Shown here piece after piece: positions 7,626-16,517 of a stretch of DNA of 64,000 nt. The stretch covers positions 23,122 to 87,121 of the forward strand of contig NZ_FNYZ01000021.1 of assembly GCF_900109095.1 (NCBI RefSeq), written 5' to 3'. The notes under the pieces are model-generated. The model saw nothing but the letters and a program-made list of their open reading frames with translations, had not been told where the DNA came from and did not search any database. How positions within the stretch are numbered: the stretch's first letter is position 1; every line of letters begins with the position of its first letter. This DNA is from Sphingobium sp. AP50 (GTDB taxonomy: Bacteria > Pseudomonadota > Alphaproteobacteria > Sphingomonadales > Sphingomonadaceae). The position numbers and the translations under genes were made by a program.

Positions 7626-7750
7626 GTCGACCGTGCTGCTCGGTTCATACTGGAAGCTCAAGATTGCACGTCTGGCGCTTCCAATTAGCGAATTATTGAC
7701 TTCCAATCAGCGGATCTGCATAGGCCAATCAGCCGGAGAATGAAGCACCT

Positions 7751-8971
7751 ATGTTTGAGCGACTTGTAGAGGCACGGGCGAGGGAAGCGCTCGCAGATAC
7801 GCCCGTGGTTCTGATCGTGGGACCACGCCGGGCAGGCAAGACAACGCTCGTCCGTAAAATGGGCGATGACGGCCGGTACTACGTCACACTCGACGACCAG
7901 ACTGCGCTTGAAGCAGCTCGTTCGGATCCAGTCGGTTTCATTCGAGGGCTGGACCGGGCGATCATCGATGAAATCCAGCGCGCTCCCGATTTGCTGCTGG
8001 CGATCAAGAAGTCGGTCGATGAAGACTACAGGCCCGGACGGTTCCTGCTGACCGGATCGGCAAACGTGCTGACGTTGCCGCGGGTCGCCGACAGTCTGGC
8101 GGGGCGGATGGAAACGATCGCGATGCTCCCCCTGGCGCGCGCCGAGATCGCGGAGCAACCGTCTCATTTCCTGGAAATGATGTTCGAAGGAAAGCTGGTG
8201 AAACCGGCCGATGCTGTTCTGGGGGACGACCTGGTGCAGTTAGTCCTGCTTGGCGGCTTCCCCGAGGCGATCAGCCGGATAAGCGAGCGTCGGCGACAGG
8301 ATTGGTTACGATCGTATCTAACGTCGATCCTCACGCGCGACCTGCGGGATATCGCCGATATCGAGAAGCTGACGGAACTGCCGAAATTTGTGCGATTGCT
8401 GGCCGAGCATTCAGGCCAGCTCGTCAATTACTCGCAGCTCGGCAGCGGGATAAACGTGAGTCACAAGACCGGCCAGCGCTATGTTGGCCTGCTTGAGCAG
8501 GTGTTTCTCATCTCGATGGTGCAACCGTGGTTCACCAACGCGCTCAAGCGTATGGTGAAGACGCCCAAGATTCATTTTCTTGATTCCGGTCTGCTAGCGA
8601 CAACCCGCGGGCTGACTTTTGATCGGGTGAAGGCCGATCGTACGACATTCGGCCCATTGCTGGAAAGCTTCGTCTTCTCGGAAATCCTGAAACTCATGAC
8701 CGCAACCGACCTGCGTCTATCGCCCTATCATTTCCGGCATCGTGACGGGCGCGAAGTGGATCTGATTCTGGAGCGCGACGACGGGATGATCGTCGGCATC
8801 GAGGTAAAGGCAAGTGCGACGGTCAAGCCCAGCGACTTTGGCGGGCTGCGAGCGCTGGCCGAGGCCTGCGGCGACCGCTTCGCCTGCGGCGTCGTTCTCT
8901 ATGACAGCACGGATGTGGTGTCCTTTGGCGAAAAGCTGGTTGCAGCGCCGCTATCGAGCCTGTGGGGCTGA
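7751..8971 (+). CDS. AAA+ ATPase with DUF4143 C-terminal domain
   Basis: A 406-residue protein. Walker A is GPRRAGKT at residues 24-31 and the Walker B-like region is RAIIDEIQRAPDLL (about residues 75-88); FLLTGSANVLTLP is the sensor strand. The C-terminal half is the DUF4143 region, with a restriction-endonuclease-like block GREVDLILERDDGMIVGIEVKA (D-x13-E-x-K) near residue 340. The family is common in bacteria and often mobile; its role is not settled. It lies between two fragments of an IS30-type transposase and starts at an ATG with no convincing Shine-Dalgarno. The frame is intact. Confidence 0.85.
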   Translation: MFERLVEARAREALADTPVVLIVGPRRAGKTTLVRKMGDDGRYYVTLDDQTALEAARSDPVGFIRGLDRAIIDEIQRAPDLLLAIKKSVDEDYRPGRFLLTGSANVLTLPRVADSLAGRMETIAMLPLARAEIAEQPSHFLEMMFEGKLVKPADAVLGDDLVQLVLLGGFPEAISRISERRRQDWLRSYLTSILTRDLRDIADIEKLTELPKFVRLLAEHSGQLVNYSQLGSGINVSHKTGQRYVGLLEQVFLISMVQPWFTNALKRMVKTPKIHFLDSGLLATTRGLTFDRVKADRTTFGPLLESFVFSEILKLMTATDLRLSPYHFRHRDGREVDLILERDDGMIVGIEVKASATVKPSDFGGLRALAEACGDRFACGVVLYDSTDVVSFGEKLVAAPLSSLWG

Positions 8972-8984
8972 CACACCGAGCCGC

Positions 8985-9199
8985 ACGGGGGGGCACAGCT
9001 TCTGGTTACGTCCATCGGGTCCGTAGACCTCTTGATAGAGGGTCTCGTGGCACACCGCCTCGTTGAAACCCTGATGGCGGCGAAGGTAGTCCGCAATCTG
9101 CTCTGGCGATCAGGCTGCCGACAAACGGTTGGCGATGTAAGCGGCGAGCTCCGGACTACGAGCGATCTTGCCGCTGCGGACACGACGGCCGTTGACCAT
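8985..9199 (-). pseudogene. IS30-family transposase, internal fragment
   Basis: From ATG 9199 the leftward frame reads RSPELAAYIANRLSAA-stop-SPEQIADYLRRHQGF, then AVCHETLYQEVYGPDGR. These are the W-SPEQI and HETIYQ blocks that lie before the DDE core of IS30 transposases. A stop replaces the Trp. With the C-terminal piece at 7475-7625 it brackets the DUF4143 ATPase gene. Bases 9200-9403 hold no gene. Confidence 0.6.
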
Positions 9200-9403
9200 G
9201 ATCTAAGTTGATAACTATCCCGGGGGTCGTCGAAACCCAGATGTTGATAGGCGTTCATATCGTGCCTTCCTGGAAAGGGGATCAAACCCCTATAAATCCT
9301 AGGATTTCGCACTTCGATCTAGAATCCACCCTTACATGGACAAAAGTGTGATAATATTAATTATGTTAAATTAATAAGATCCCCAGGAGCCGGCTTTGTG
9401 GAA

Positions 9404-9575
9404 TTAATAACATATTGGGATAATTCTTTCAGGATCCCCAAGCGTGACACGGCGTGTGTTACCGCAATGGCGGTACTGAACGATCGAGCGCCTGCGCCCC
9501 GACGGATAGGCCCGTAAACCAACGCCGGGTAGCTCATGATCCCAGTAGAAGCCCGGCGTCAGGGCCGTCCTGCGT
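9404..9575 (-). pseudogene. Tyrosine-integrase Arm-DNA-binding domain fragment
   Basis: The leftward frame ends with FYWDHELPGVGLRAYPSGRR, then VQYRHCGNTRRVTLGDPERI. This matches the WDxELPGFGVRVxPSGxKS...YR..GRTRRVTLG start of phage-type integrases with an Arm domain. It stops at 9404 with no core-binding or catalytic domain after it. The frame is open upstream to 10009, but that part resembles nothing I recognise. It is probably the scar of an integrated element. Confidence 0.5.
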
Positions 9576-10051
9576 GCCAAATTCCCATCTGGAAGCAAAT
9601 AGTCGTTTTGAGTGCTGATTCGCTGCGGCGAAGCGCATGAAATGACACTATTTTCTGTAAGCAAATGGCCATCGGACAGAGGTAAACTCCTCCCCGATTT
9701 TGCCGGTCGAATTGTTACTATATCATTGTTTTTATTATCTTTTATTTCTTCGAATTGCACATTCGTGCATACGTTGAGGCACCCGACCCGGACTTCATCT
9801 TGAGGCCATGACCTCGAAAGGACCGTGACCCCGGTACGGACCGCAAGCCAGGCTTGACGGAAACCCGCAATTAAGGGGCGATTGACACAATGCGTAATGG
9901 CTGCACGCCCTAATGATTGGTTGGAGCGACCGGATAAGGCTAAATCACAAAATGGCCTACGCATAGACCACATTAGTTTTATATGGATCATGGAAGGATC
10001 AAACAGCATATATGGCTATTGCGGTGTCAGCCTATCTGCTTTATGGAATGA

Positions 10052-10070
10052 CCATATCGTCCCTATATGG
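10052..10070. promoter_or_regulatory. CCATAT-N7-ATATGG palindrome (probable HipB-type operator)
   Basis: CCATAT (10052-10057) and ATATGG (10065-10070) form a perfect 6-bp inverted repeat. A further GACCATATGCC overlaps the start codon region at 10082-10091, and TATATGG occurs at 9980 and 10013. Repeated ATATGG half-sites ahead of an antitoxin gene suggest autoregulation. Confidence 0.5.
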
Positions 10071-10086
10071 CCTGCGGAGCGACCAT

Positions 10087-10425
10087 ATGCCTGCCACCAC
10101 CAAGCGAATTTACGGCCGCTACACCCGCGAGGCCATAACCCTGCTGGGACGCCTGGTTCTCCTCGGGCGTCGGCAGAAGCGCATGACGGCGGAATTGCTT
10201 GCCGAACGGATCGGCGTTTCTCGGGGCACCTTGCGGCGCCTTGAAAATGGCGATCCCAAAGTCGAGATCGGCGTGTATTTCGAAGCCGCCGCCATTGTAG
10301 GGATCGAGCTTTTCGAAAGCGACCTCAAGGGCGTTACTGCGATGACCGAGCGCACCCGTGACCGGCTTGCGGTCCTTCCGAAATATGTCCGCGAAAATGA
10401 TCGAGAGGTCGATGATGACTTCTAA
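10087..10425 (+). CDS. HTH antitoxin of a HipBA-like pair
   Basis: A 112-residue protein starting MPATTKRIYGRYTREA. The helix-turn-helix is LGRRQKRMTAELLAERIGVS plus RGTLRRLENGDPKVEIG (about residues 27-63), and the tail is acidic (DREVDDDF). Its stop (10423-10425) overlaps the hipA start region by 14 bp, so the two are translationally coupled. Palindromic ATATGG sites precede it. ATG 10087 is preferred over 10012 because the HTH then begins at the usual distance and the upstream codons look like promoter DNA. Confidence 0.82.
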   Translation: MPATTKRIYGRYTREAITLLGRLVLLGRRQKRMTAELLAERIGVSRGTLRRLENGDPKVEIGVYFEAAAIVGIELFESDLKGVTAMTERTRDRLAVLPKYVRENDREVDDDF

Positions 10426-11701
10426 GATCCCGCACCCGGACAGTGGCTTTGTCTGGACATGGCTGGCTGGCGAGACAAGGCCGGTGATTGCCGGGCGTCT
10501 CGACCGACGGCCAGAAGGTATCCGCTTCGCTTATGGCCGGAGCTATCTGGAAAGAAAAGACGCAGTCCCGCTCTACGAACCCGAATTGCCGCTGCGGTCC
10601 GGTCTATTGCCACTGCCCACCGGACTTTCCATGCCAAGTGCAATCCGGGACGCGGCGCCTGACGCGTGGGGGCGTCGAGTCATCCTGAACAGGAATTTCG
10701 GCGTGAAGGGCGATGACCTGGATGACCTGCAGCTGGATGAACTGACATTCCTCCTTCAGTCCGGGTCCGACCGGATCGGCGCGCTCGATTTCCAGACATC
10801 GGCGACCGACTATGCCGCGCGCGCATCCCAGGCCACCCTGAGCGAGTTGGTCGCCTCAGCGCAGAAGGTCGAGGACAATCTGCCGCTTTCGCCCGATCTC
10901 GATCAAGCTTTGCATCATGGCAGCTCGATTGGCGGCGCACGGCCCAAGGCCCTGATCACAGACGGCGATCGCAAACTGATCGCAAAATTCTCGTCGACCA
11001 GCGACGTTTACAGCGTGGTCAAGGTCGAGTTCGTCGCAATGCGTCTCGCGAGGCGCGCTGGTCTTCATGCCGCCCAAGTGCAACTCGTAAAAGCCTCCGG
11101 GCGCGATGTGCTGCTTGTGGAGCGCTTCGATCGTGTTCGGTGCGATGAGAGCTGGGTGAGACGGGCCATGGTGTCCGCCCTCACGCTTGTCGGCCTGGAC
11201 GAAATGATGGCGCGTTATGCGAGCTATGAGGATCTGGCAGAGATTATCCGGCATCGCTTCACTGATCCCACGCGCACGCTCCATGAACTTTTCAGGCGCA
11301 TCATGTTCAATATTCTGATTGGAAACACTGACGATCATGCGCGCAACCATGCTGCTTTCTGGGACGGAAGCGCACTGACGCTCACGCCCGCATATGACAT
11401 CTGCCCGCAGGGACGAGCCGGACAAGAGGCAAGTCAGGCGATGTTGATCGTGGGGCAGGATCGCTCGAGCCGGATCGAGACAGCATTGGTGTCCGCACCC
11501 CATTTCCATCTCAGTGAAGCGCAAGCCATCGCCATCGCCGATGCGCAAATCCGCACGATCTGCGACCACTGGCGCGAAGAATGCAATGCCGCTGATCTGG
11601 GTGAAGTTGATCGCAATCTTCTATGGCGCAGGCAGTTTCTCAACCCTTACGCCTTTGTCGGCCTGCGAGAGAGCGCTGCCCTGCTCGCAAGGCTCGTCTA
11701 G
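10412..11701 (+). CDS. hipA: HipA-family Ser/Thr kinase toxin
   Basis: A 429-residue HipA-like kinase. Known HipA toxins phosphorylate aminoacyl-tRNA synthetases and halt translation. Visible motifs are SSIGGARPKA at residues 171-180 (the Gly/Ser-rich phosphate loop that is also autophosphorylated in HipA), KLIAKF (ATP-lysine strand), GNTDDHARNH at 304-313 (catalytic Asp and Asn) and LTPAYDICP (metal-binding Asp). Length is normal and the frame intact. It overlaps the HTH antitoxin by 14 bp. I see no inactivating change. Confidence 0.9.
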   Translation: MMTSKIPHPDSGFVWTWLAGETRPVIAGRLDRRPEGIRFAYGRSYLERKDAVPLYEPELPLRSGLLPLPTGLSMPSAIRDAAPDAWGRRVILNRNFGVKGDDLDDLQLDELTFLLQSGSDRIGALDFQTSATDYAARASQATLSELVASAQKVEDNLPLSPDLDQALHHGSSIGGARPKALITDGDRKLIAKFSSTSDVYSVVKVEFVAMRLARRAGLHAAQVQLVKASGRDVLLVERFDRVRCDESWVRRAMVSALTLVGLDEMMARYASYEDLAEIIRHRFTDPTRTLHELFRRIMFNILIGNTDDHARNHAAFWDGSALTLTPAYDICPQGRAGQEASQAMLIVGQDRSSRIETALVSAPHFHLSEAQAIAIADAQIRTICDHWREECNAADLGEVDRNLLWRRQFLNPYAFVGLRESAALLARLV

Positions 11702-11913
11702 AACAGCAGTCCAAGGCTGCGCCTTGCTGGCTGAACCGCATGGCTCGCCTACCCGAGTCCCGGCTGCACTTCCCATCAGTTACCCGGCCCATCGCGCAGG
11801 GCACCTTGCATACCGGAACGCAGTGGCGGAACTAGCACCGATCACGATCGTCCCGGATGAGCATTCATGCTGTCCATGCCGATAATGCCATCTACTACCT
11901 CGCAATGCGCAAG

Positions 11914-12288
11914 CTATCCTCCGGGCCGCTCACACCCTGATACCTTCACCACTATACGCGCCTTCAAGGTCCGAAGATGGCCGATCCCGAACTGGCGTGG
12001 AATATCCATGATAGCCTTGCCGGCACCCAGAAATAGGTCGATCCGATCCGTCATGATAGCAGAGCCTGTATCCATAGCGTACCAGCCTCCATCATGCATT
12101 GCGCCGCTGGGAAGAGGCATGCCGACGGTTTCGGGTATGAACAATCTGGTTCGCAGCGGGATCTTCGTGCGGTCCACAGCTGCGCTGCGGAACGGCACCA
12201 AAAGGCACCATACCGCGTCGAGCCGAAAATCGTTGGCGACAACGCGCCAGCGTGTCGCGCCTCCGACTACCCCATCAACATTGAGCAT
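11914..12288 (-). CDS. 3D-domain protein, N-terminus probably missing
   Basis: The leftward frame encodes IPLRTRLFIPETVGMPLPSG, then GWYAMDTGSAIMTDRIDLFL. This is the Asp-Asp-Asp signature of the 3D domain found in MltA-like lytic transglycosylases and Rpf-type cell-wall enzymes. It is 124 residues from the first ATG. The frame extends upstream to about 12358 with no signal peptide, which such secreted proteins normally have. Either the start lies in another frame after a frameshift or the gene is a remnant. It converges on hipA, and 11702-11913 holds nothing recognisable. Confidence 0.5.
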   Translation of the reverse strand: MLNVDGVVGGATRWRVVANDFRLDAVWCLLVPFRSAAVDRTKIPLRTRLFIPETVGMPLPSGAMHDGGWYAMDTGSAIMTDRIDLFLGAGKAIMDIPRQFGIGHLRTLKARIVVKVSGCERPGG

Positions 12289-12842
12289 GCGGCCATCGGA
12301 GAGCTTGACTGCCCCTCGATCCTGGCCTTGGACAGGAACTGTTCTGATCCACGCGCGATGACGGCGCCCTCACGGGAGCGGAACATGCGGTCTGGTTGCC
12401 GATCGCGCAGCGCGCTTGATCGCTAATGGTCTGATCGATCTTGCAGAATTTGGTCCGCCTTTTATCTCGAACCTCGATCTGGCAGCGCGCCTGCGCAATG
12501 GCAGCCCACCCAGAAAAACTGCGTCAGCATTGCCATCATATAGGGGCGTATCGATTCCATCACTCCAACGCCAGCACCCGATTGCAATCAAAAGGTTGGC
12601 GGCAAAGGACCGAGCGGAACGGCAGTCGCGGCGGGCGTCGGTTCTCGCCGCAATCATTGGCGCTAATCACGACAATGGCCAGCATTATGACGATTATCCC
12701 TCCGACGCCGCATATGAGCGAGGCTTTCACGACGGCCGACAGGCATAGTATTCTGGTCGACTATCCCTCCAATGACTGTTCGCGCTGCGGAAACATAAGC
12801 AAAAATCATTGTCATCTCGGCGACTCTGGTGATGCTGCCGCT
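12289..12842. other. 554-bp gap without a supported gene
   Basis: Short open frames exist on both strands but none has a motif or ribosome-binding site that I trust. It marks the left border of the catabolic island. Confidence 0.4.
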
Positions 12843-13976
12843 ATGACCGAATGCCGCCCCGCTCAACCCTTCGACTTCACGCCCGTCCATGATGAAATGG
12901 CGCGGCTTAATTTCGTCGGCGCGCTCAAGAAATATGTCAATTTCACCGTCGAGGCCGCCTTTCAGGATCGGTTCGACAAGGAAATTGCACCGGCCCATGC
13001 CCGCGCGCATGGCCAGCCGCCAGCGAACCGGAAGGAAGCTGGTGCGGCGAGCGCGGCCGATCCCCTGTTCCAGCTCTGGGCGTCGCTGACCTGGCACAGC
13101 CAAAATATGATGTGGGACACCGTCCAGCAGACGACGGACCGCATCATCGACGATCGCGTCGCCACCTTCCGCACGATCCGCGATCAGCCCGCCAGCGGCG
13201 GCAGTCTGCACCTGAACGATCAACTGGTGGTCAAGGCGCCGGTCAAGACCACGGAAATCCATCGCCAGCCGGGGGGCTACTGGCGTGAACGGCGACCCGA
13301 CGATATCGAGGCGGGGCTGGTCTATACCGGCACGGTCGAAATGTATCGCGCGGCCAAGGGCATGTCGGCTGGCAAGTCGGCGACCAAGGATACGCTGGGG
13401 CAGTTCGTGGCGCAGGTCGCGGCCCGGCGCGCGCCTGACCTTGTCCCCACTGCCGTCCTCGACATGGGCTGCGGCACGGCGGAACAAACGCACGCCTATA
13501 AACGGCTCTGGCCCGATGCCGATGTCCACGGGCTGGACTGCGCCCGCCCCTTCGTCCGCTACGCCCATGGCGCGGCGGAAAGCGCGGGCCTCGCCATTCA
13601 TTTCCATGAACTGGATGCCGCCGAAACCGGCTTTCCCGGCGCAAGTTTCGACTTCATCACGTCGATCATCATGTTCCACGAAACGTCCGCCGCGCAGGTG
13701 CCCCGCATCCTCAAGGAATGCTGGCGGCTGCTGAAACCGGGCGGTCTGGTGCTGCACCTCGACGTGCCCTATCACGCCCACCGCATCCCGCTGGCCAAGC
13801 AGGTCACGAACGACTGGCAGGTGCGGCATAATGGCGAACCCTTCTGGACCGGCTTTGTCGATCTCGACATGAAGGCCGAACTGGAAAAGGCCGGTTTCGA
13901 TCCGCAGACCGCCTTTGCCGATTATGAAGCAGTCGGGCCGGCCGCCTATTTCTTCTTCGGAGGGCGCAAGCCGTGA
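12843..13976 (+). CDS. Class I SAM-dependent methyltransferase with N-terminal extension
   Basis: A 377-residue protein starting MTECRPAQPFDFTP. The first ~180 residues (WHSQNMMWDTVQQTTDRIID) look helical and are not part of the Rossmann fold. The methyltransferase domain follows: VLDMGCGTAEQTHAYKRLWP (motif I), VHGLDCARPFVRYA (motif II), FHELDAAETGFPGASFDFIT and CWRLLKPGGLVLHLDVPYH (post-I to III). The acceptor cannot be inferred. Its TGA overlaps the next ATG, and a terminator after that small gene closes the unit. Confidence 0.85.
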   Translation: MTECRPAQPFDFTPVHDEMARLNFVGALKKYVNFTVEAAFQDRFDKEIAPAHARAHGQPPANRKEAGAASAADPLFQLWASLTWHSQNMMWDTVQQTTDRIIDDRVATFRTIRDQPASGGSLHLNDQLVVKAPVKTTEIHRQPGGYWRERRPDDIEAGLVYTGTVEMYRAAKGMSAGKSATKDTLGQFVAQVAARRAPDLVPTAVLDMGCGTAEQTHAYKRLWPDADVHGLDCARPFVRYAHGAAESAGLAIHFHELDAAETGFPGASFDFITSIIMFHETSAAQVPRILKECWRLLKPGGLVLHLDVPYHAHRIPLAKQVTNDWQVRHNGEPFWTGFVDLDMKAELEKAGFDPQTAFADYEAVGPAAYFFFGGRKP

Positions 13977-14296
13977 TGACGACGCAAGACCCGCAAGCCG
14001 CCACCGACCTGCCGGCAGGCCCGGCGGCGGCCGATCGCCATGTCACCTTCCTGCCCGACCCGGTGGTCGACAACCTGCTGCGTGCCGTCGTCACGCTGAC
14101 GATGGAATTGTCCGTCACCCGCGAGCGGCTGAAATCGCTGGAGCAGGTGCTGGACAATCAGGGGCTGAATGTGTCGTCCGGCATAGAGATGCTGGCGCCG
14201 GACGCCGAAGACGACAGCGCCCGCCGCGTGGAGCGGGAAAGGCTGATTCAGTCCATCCTCGCACCGATCGTCGGGGGGCTGACCGGCAAGGCGTGA
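13973..14296 (+). CDS. Small conserved protein coupled to the methyltransferase
   Basis: A 107-residue protein starting MMTTQDPQAATDLPAGPA, coupled by a 4-bp ATGA overlap to the methyltransferase. A predicted amphipathic helix lies in the middle (VVDNLLRAVVTLTMELSVTR, then RLKSLEQVLDNQGLN), with many charged residues at the end. There are no cysteines, no signal peptide and no motif I recognise. Overlap suggests a partner or stabiliser of the methyltransferase. Function unknown. Confidence 0.65.
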   Translation: MMTTQDPQAATDLPAGPAAADRHVTFLPDPVVDNLLRAVVTLTMELSVTRERLKSLEQVLDNQGLNVSSGIEMLAPDAEDDSARRVERERLIQSILAPIVGGLTGKA

Positions 14297-14323
14297 CGTC
14301 CGTTCTGCACTGAGATCAGGACC

Positions 14324-14353
14324 GGGGCCGGTGCGCGAGCACTGGCCCCTTTT
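14324..14353 (+). terminator. Rho-independent terminator
   Basis: GGGGCCGGTGC (14324-14334), loop GCGA, GCACTGGCCCC (14339-14349), then TTTT. One G-T pair is a wobble in RNA. It closes the methyltransferase unit 28 bp after its second gene. Confidence 0.8.
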
Positions 14354-14373
14354 GCCATGTGCGCCGCCGGCAC

Positions 14374-14390
14374 TATCCGCCACACGAACA
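14374..14390. promoter_or_regulatory. Possible degenerate IclR1-type operator
   Basis: TATCCGCCACACGAACA shares the ACGAACA half and spacing with the two better palindromes at 22409 and 24514; the other half is poor. It lies between the terminator and the gene at 14502, where a promoter is expected. Tentative. Confidence 0.3.
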
Positions 14391-14501
14391 TTCATCACCC
14401 GATATTTGCCACCCCCTGTCGCTTCGCGGAGCCATGGCTGACGAACTGAACGGCCCGCCGTCCAGCCTCTCGATCAACGCCAGCCAGGGATATTCCTCTT
14501 C

Positions 14502-15215
14502 ATGCCCCTCACCCGCACTATCGGTTCCTATGTCACCTATCCTCTGGGCCATCCCGACCAGGCGATCGACTGGGAGGATTTTATCGTCACCCGCAACCCG
14601 GACGGATCGCGCACTGCGATGAGCCTGTCGCGCTTTCCCGGCTGCGCGATCGTGCGGCATGTGACCCAGACGGCGGACCGGGATTTCACGCCCCGCGACG
14701 GCTTCGTCCGCCTGTTTTCCGACAATGTCTATCTGGGCGCGCTGGTGCGGCATGTCAGCGGCGACACCGTCACGTCGATCGTCCTGCCGCCAGATGGCGG
14801 CCCTGTGGATCAATCCAGCTTCCCGATCGACCGGGCGCAGGAAGTGCTGGGCTATCATCCCACCACGGCCGAAGGGTGGAAGCTGATGAAGCTCGACCGC
14901 AGCGTCAGCGGCGTGCAGACTATCCGGCTGCTCACCACATCACTCACTTGGAATGGCGGCACTATCAGCCATGGCCGCAAGGTCGAGATGCCAGTCGAAT
15001 ATCTGGGAATGGAAGACATCAGCGTTGCCGGCAAGATCATGAATTGCCATCATTACATGTGGCGCACCGGGGATATTGACGGCGACCTAGAAATCTGGAC
15101 GACTGGCGAGGATGAGATTGTCGCGCGCATGAATGGCTATCGCAAGGGCCACGCCTATGAACTGTCGCGCTATGACGTGACCGACTTTTCCGACGAACGC
15201 GAGTTCGGCTATTGA
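14502..15215 (+). CDS. Conserved protein of unknown function, cotranscribed with MFS gene
   Basis: A 237-residue protein starting MPLTRTIGSYVTYPLGHPDQ. It is rich in short beta-like segments (VYLGALVRHVSGDTVTSIVL, IWTTGEDEIVARMNGYRKGH, AYELSRYDVTDF) and contains a CHHY sequence (NCHHYMWRTGDIDGDLEIWT). No signal peptide or membrane segment is visible. The pattern suggests a beta-barrel or lipocalin-like fold, but I do not recognise a family. Its stop overlaps the start region of an MFS transporter, so a role tied to import of the island's substrate is plausible. Confidence 0.65.
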   Translation: MPLTRTIGSYVTYPLGHPDQAIDWEDFIVTRNPDGSRTAMSLSRFPGCAIVRHVTQTADRDFTPRDGFVRLFSDNVYLGALVRHVSGDTVTSIVLPPDGGPVDQSSFPIDRAQEVLGYHPTTAEGWKLMKLDRSVSGVQTIRLLTTSLTWNGGTISHGRKVEMPVEYLGMEDISVAGKIMNCHHYMWRTGDIDGDLEIWTTGEDEIVARMNGYRKGHAYELSRYDVTDFSDEREFGY

Positions 15216-15244
15216 CCGCCGCCATCGCCGCGCCGGCATCCGCC

Positions 15245-16456
15245 ATGGCGGAGATGCGGCGCGGCTGGCGGCCGCTGGTCGCCAGCTGCGTTGGCCTGGC
15301 ACTGGGTCTGTCGCCCCATAGCGGCTATACCATCGGCCTGATCGCCGGCCCGGTGGGGCAGGATCTGGGCTGGAGCCGCGCCAGCGTGCTGGGCGCGACC
15401 ATTGCCGCGACGATCGCGGTGATCCTGCTGGGCGCGACGATGGGCCGTCTGGTCGATCGGCTGGGCGCGCGGCGGATCGCGCTCTGGTCGACGGTCGGGG
15501 TTGCCATCGGCCTGCTGCTGCTGTCCACCACGCCGCGCGGCAATGTCACCCTCTTCTACGGCTTGTGGGGCCTGCTGACCGTCCTGGGACTTGGCACGCT
15601 GCCCATGACCTATGCCAAGATCGTGACCCGCTGGTTCAATCGCGGGCGCGGGCTGGCGCTGGGGCTGATGCTGGCCAGCACCGGAATCGCCGGCGCCATC
15701 TATCCCTTCTATATCGATCGCTGGATCGATGCCGCCGGATGGCGCGGCGCCTTCATCGGGCTGGCACTGCTGCCGTTGCTGCTATCTCTGCCCCTGCAAT
15801 ATCGCTGGCTGACTGAAAGCGCGCCGAACGAGGAACAGGCAAGGGGCGGCGACGCGATTGGCTTCACCCTGAAACAAGCCGTCAGCCATTACCGCTTCTG
15901 GGCAGCGGCGCTGGGGGCGATGCTGCTCAATGCGGCCAGCGGCGGCCTGCTCACCAATTTCCTGCCGCTGCTGACCGAAGCGGGCCTGGCCCATGAACAG
16001 GCGTTGCAAGCGCTGTCGGTGCTGGCGCTCAGCATTACCGGCGGACGATTGCTGTGCGGTCTGCTGCTGGACCGGCTCTGGGCGCCGGTCGCCGCGCTGG
16101 CGCTGATCCTGCCAGCCATGGCGGGCGCGCTGCTGCTCACCACCGATGCGATCCATCCGGCCATGGCGATCGGCTGCGTCATCCTGGTAGGCCTGATCAC
16201 CGGCGCGGAGTTCGACCTGATGGCCTTCATCACCGGCCGCTATTTTGGCCGTCGCCACTATAGCGAGATTTTCGGGCTACAATTCGCGATCTTCGCGATC
16301 GGTTCAGGTGTCGCGCCGATCCTGTTCGGCTATCTGCGCGCCCAGACCGGCAGCTATGATCTGCTGCTCTTCCTGTCGGCGGCGATGCTCGCCGGGGCGG
16401 CGATGCTGTTCTTCACGCTGGGGCGCTACCCCACCGAATTTACGCAGGACAAGTAA
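15245..16456 (+). CDS. MFS transporter (oxalate/formate-antiporter-like)
   Basis: About 403 residues from ATG 15245 (MAEMRRGWRPLVAS); a TTG at 15212 overlapping the previous stop would add 11. Twelve hydrophobic segments are apparent. GATMGRLVDRLGARRIALWS is the MFS loop 2-3 motif, and RWFNRGRGLALGLMLASTG is typical of monocarboxylate/oxalate-formate carriers. It is clearly paralogous to the second MFS protein at 34841-36115; both share RRGW(R/K)PLVA, LGTLP(M/V)TYAK(I/V)VT and EFDL(M/I)A(F/Y)ITGRYFG. It probably imports a carboxylate from the pathway. A strong terminator follows directly. Confidence 0.88.
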   Translation: MAEMRRGWRPLVASCVGLALGLSPHSGYTIGLIAGPVGQDLGWSRASVLGATIAATIAVILLGATMGRLVDRLGARRIALWSTVGVAIGLLLLSTTPRGNVTLFYGLWGLLTVLGLGTLPMTYAKIVTRWFNRGRGLALGLMLASTGIAGAIYPFYIDRWIDAAGWRGAFIGLALLPLLLSLPLQYRWLTESAPNEEQARGGDAIGFTLKQAVSHYRFWAAALGAMLLNAASGGLLTNFLPLLTEAGLAHEQALQALSVLALSITGGRLLCGLLLDRLWAPVAALALILPAMAGALLLTTDAIHPAMAIGCVILVGLITGAEFDLMAFITGRYFGRRHYSEIFGLQFAIFAIGSGVAPILFGYLRAQTGSYDLLLFLSAAMLAGAAMLFFTLGRYPTEFTQDK

Positions 16457-16459
16457 CGA

Positions 16460-16496
16460 AAAAGCCTCCTCCCTCGATCAGAGGGAGGAGGCTTTT
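16460..16496. terminator. Bidirectional rho-independent terminator
   Basis: AAAAGCCTCCTCCCT (16460-16474) and AGGGAGGAGGCTTTT (16482-16496) form a perfect 15-bp stem with a 7-base loop and A/T tracts on both sides. It sits between the convergent MFS and hyuB genes and can serve both. Confidence 0.93.
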
Positions 16497-16517
16497 CGAA
16501 ACCGGCCTGTCGCCTAA

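Noticed and set aside
12663..13829. 388-codon open frame on - opposite the methyltransferase
   Set aside because: High-GC shadow frame; the + strand has clear methyltransferase motifs.
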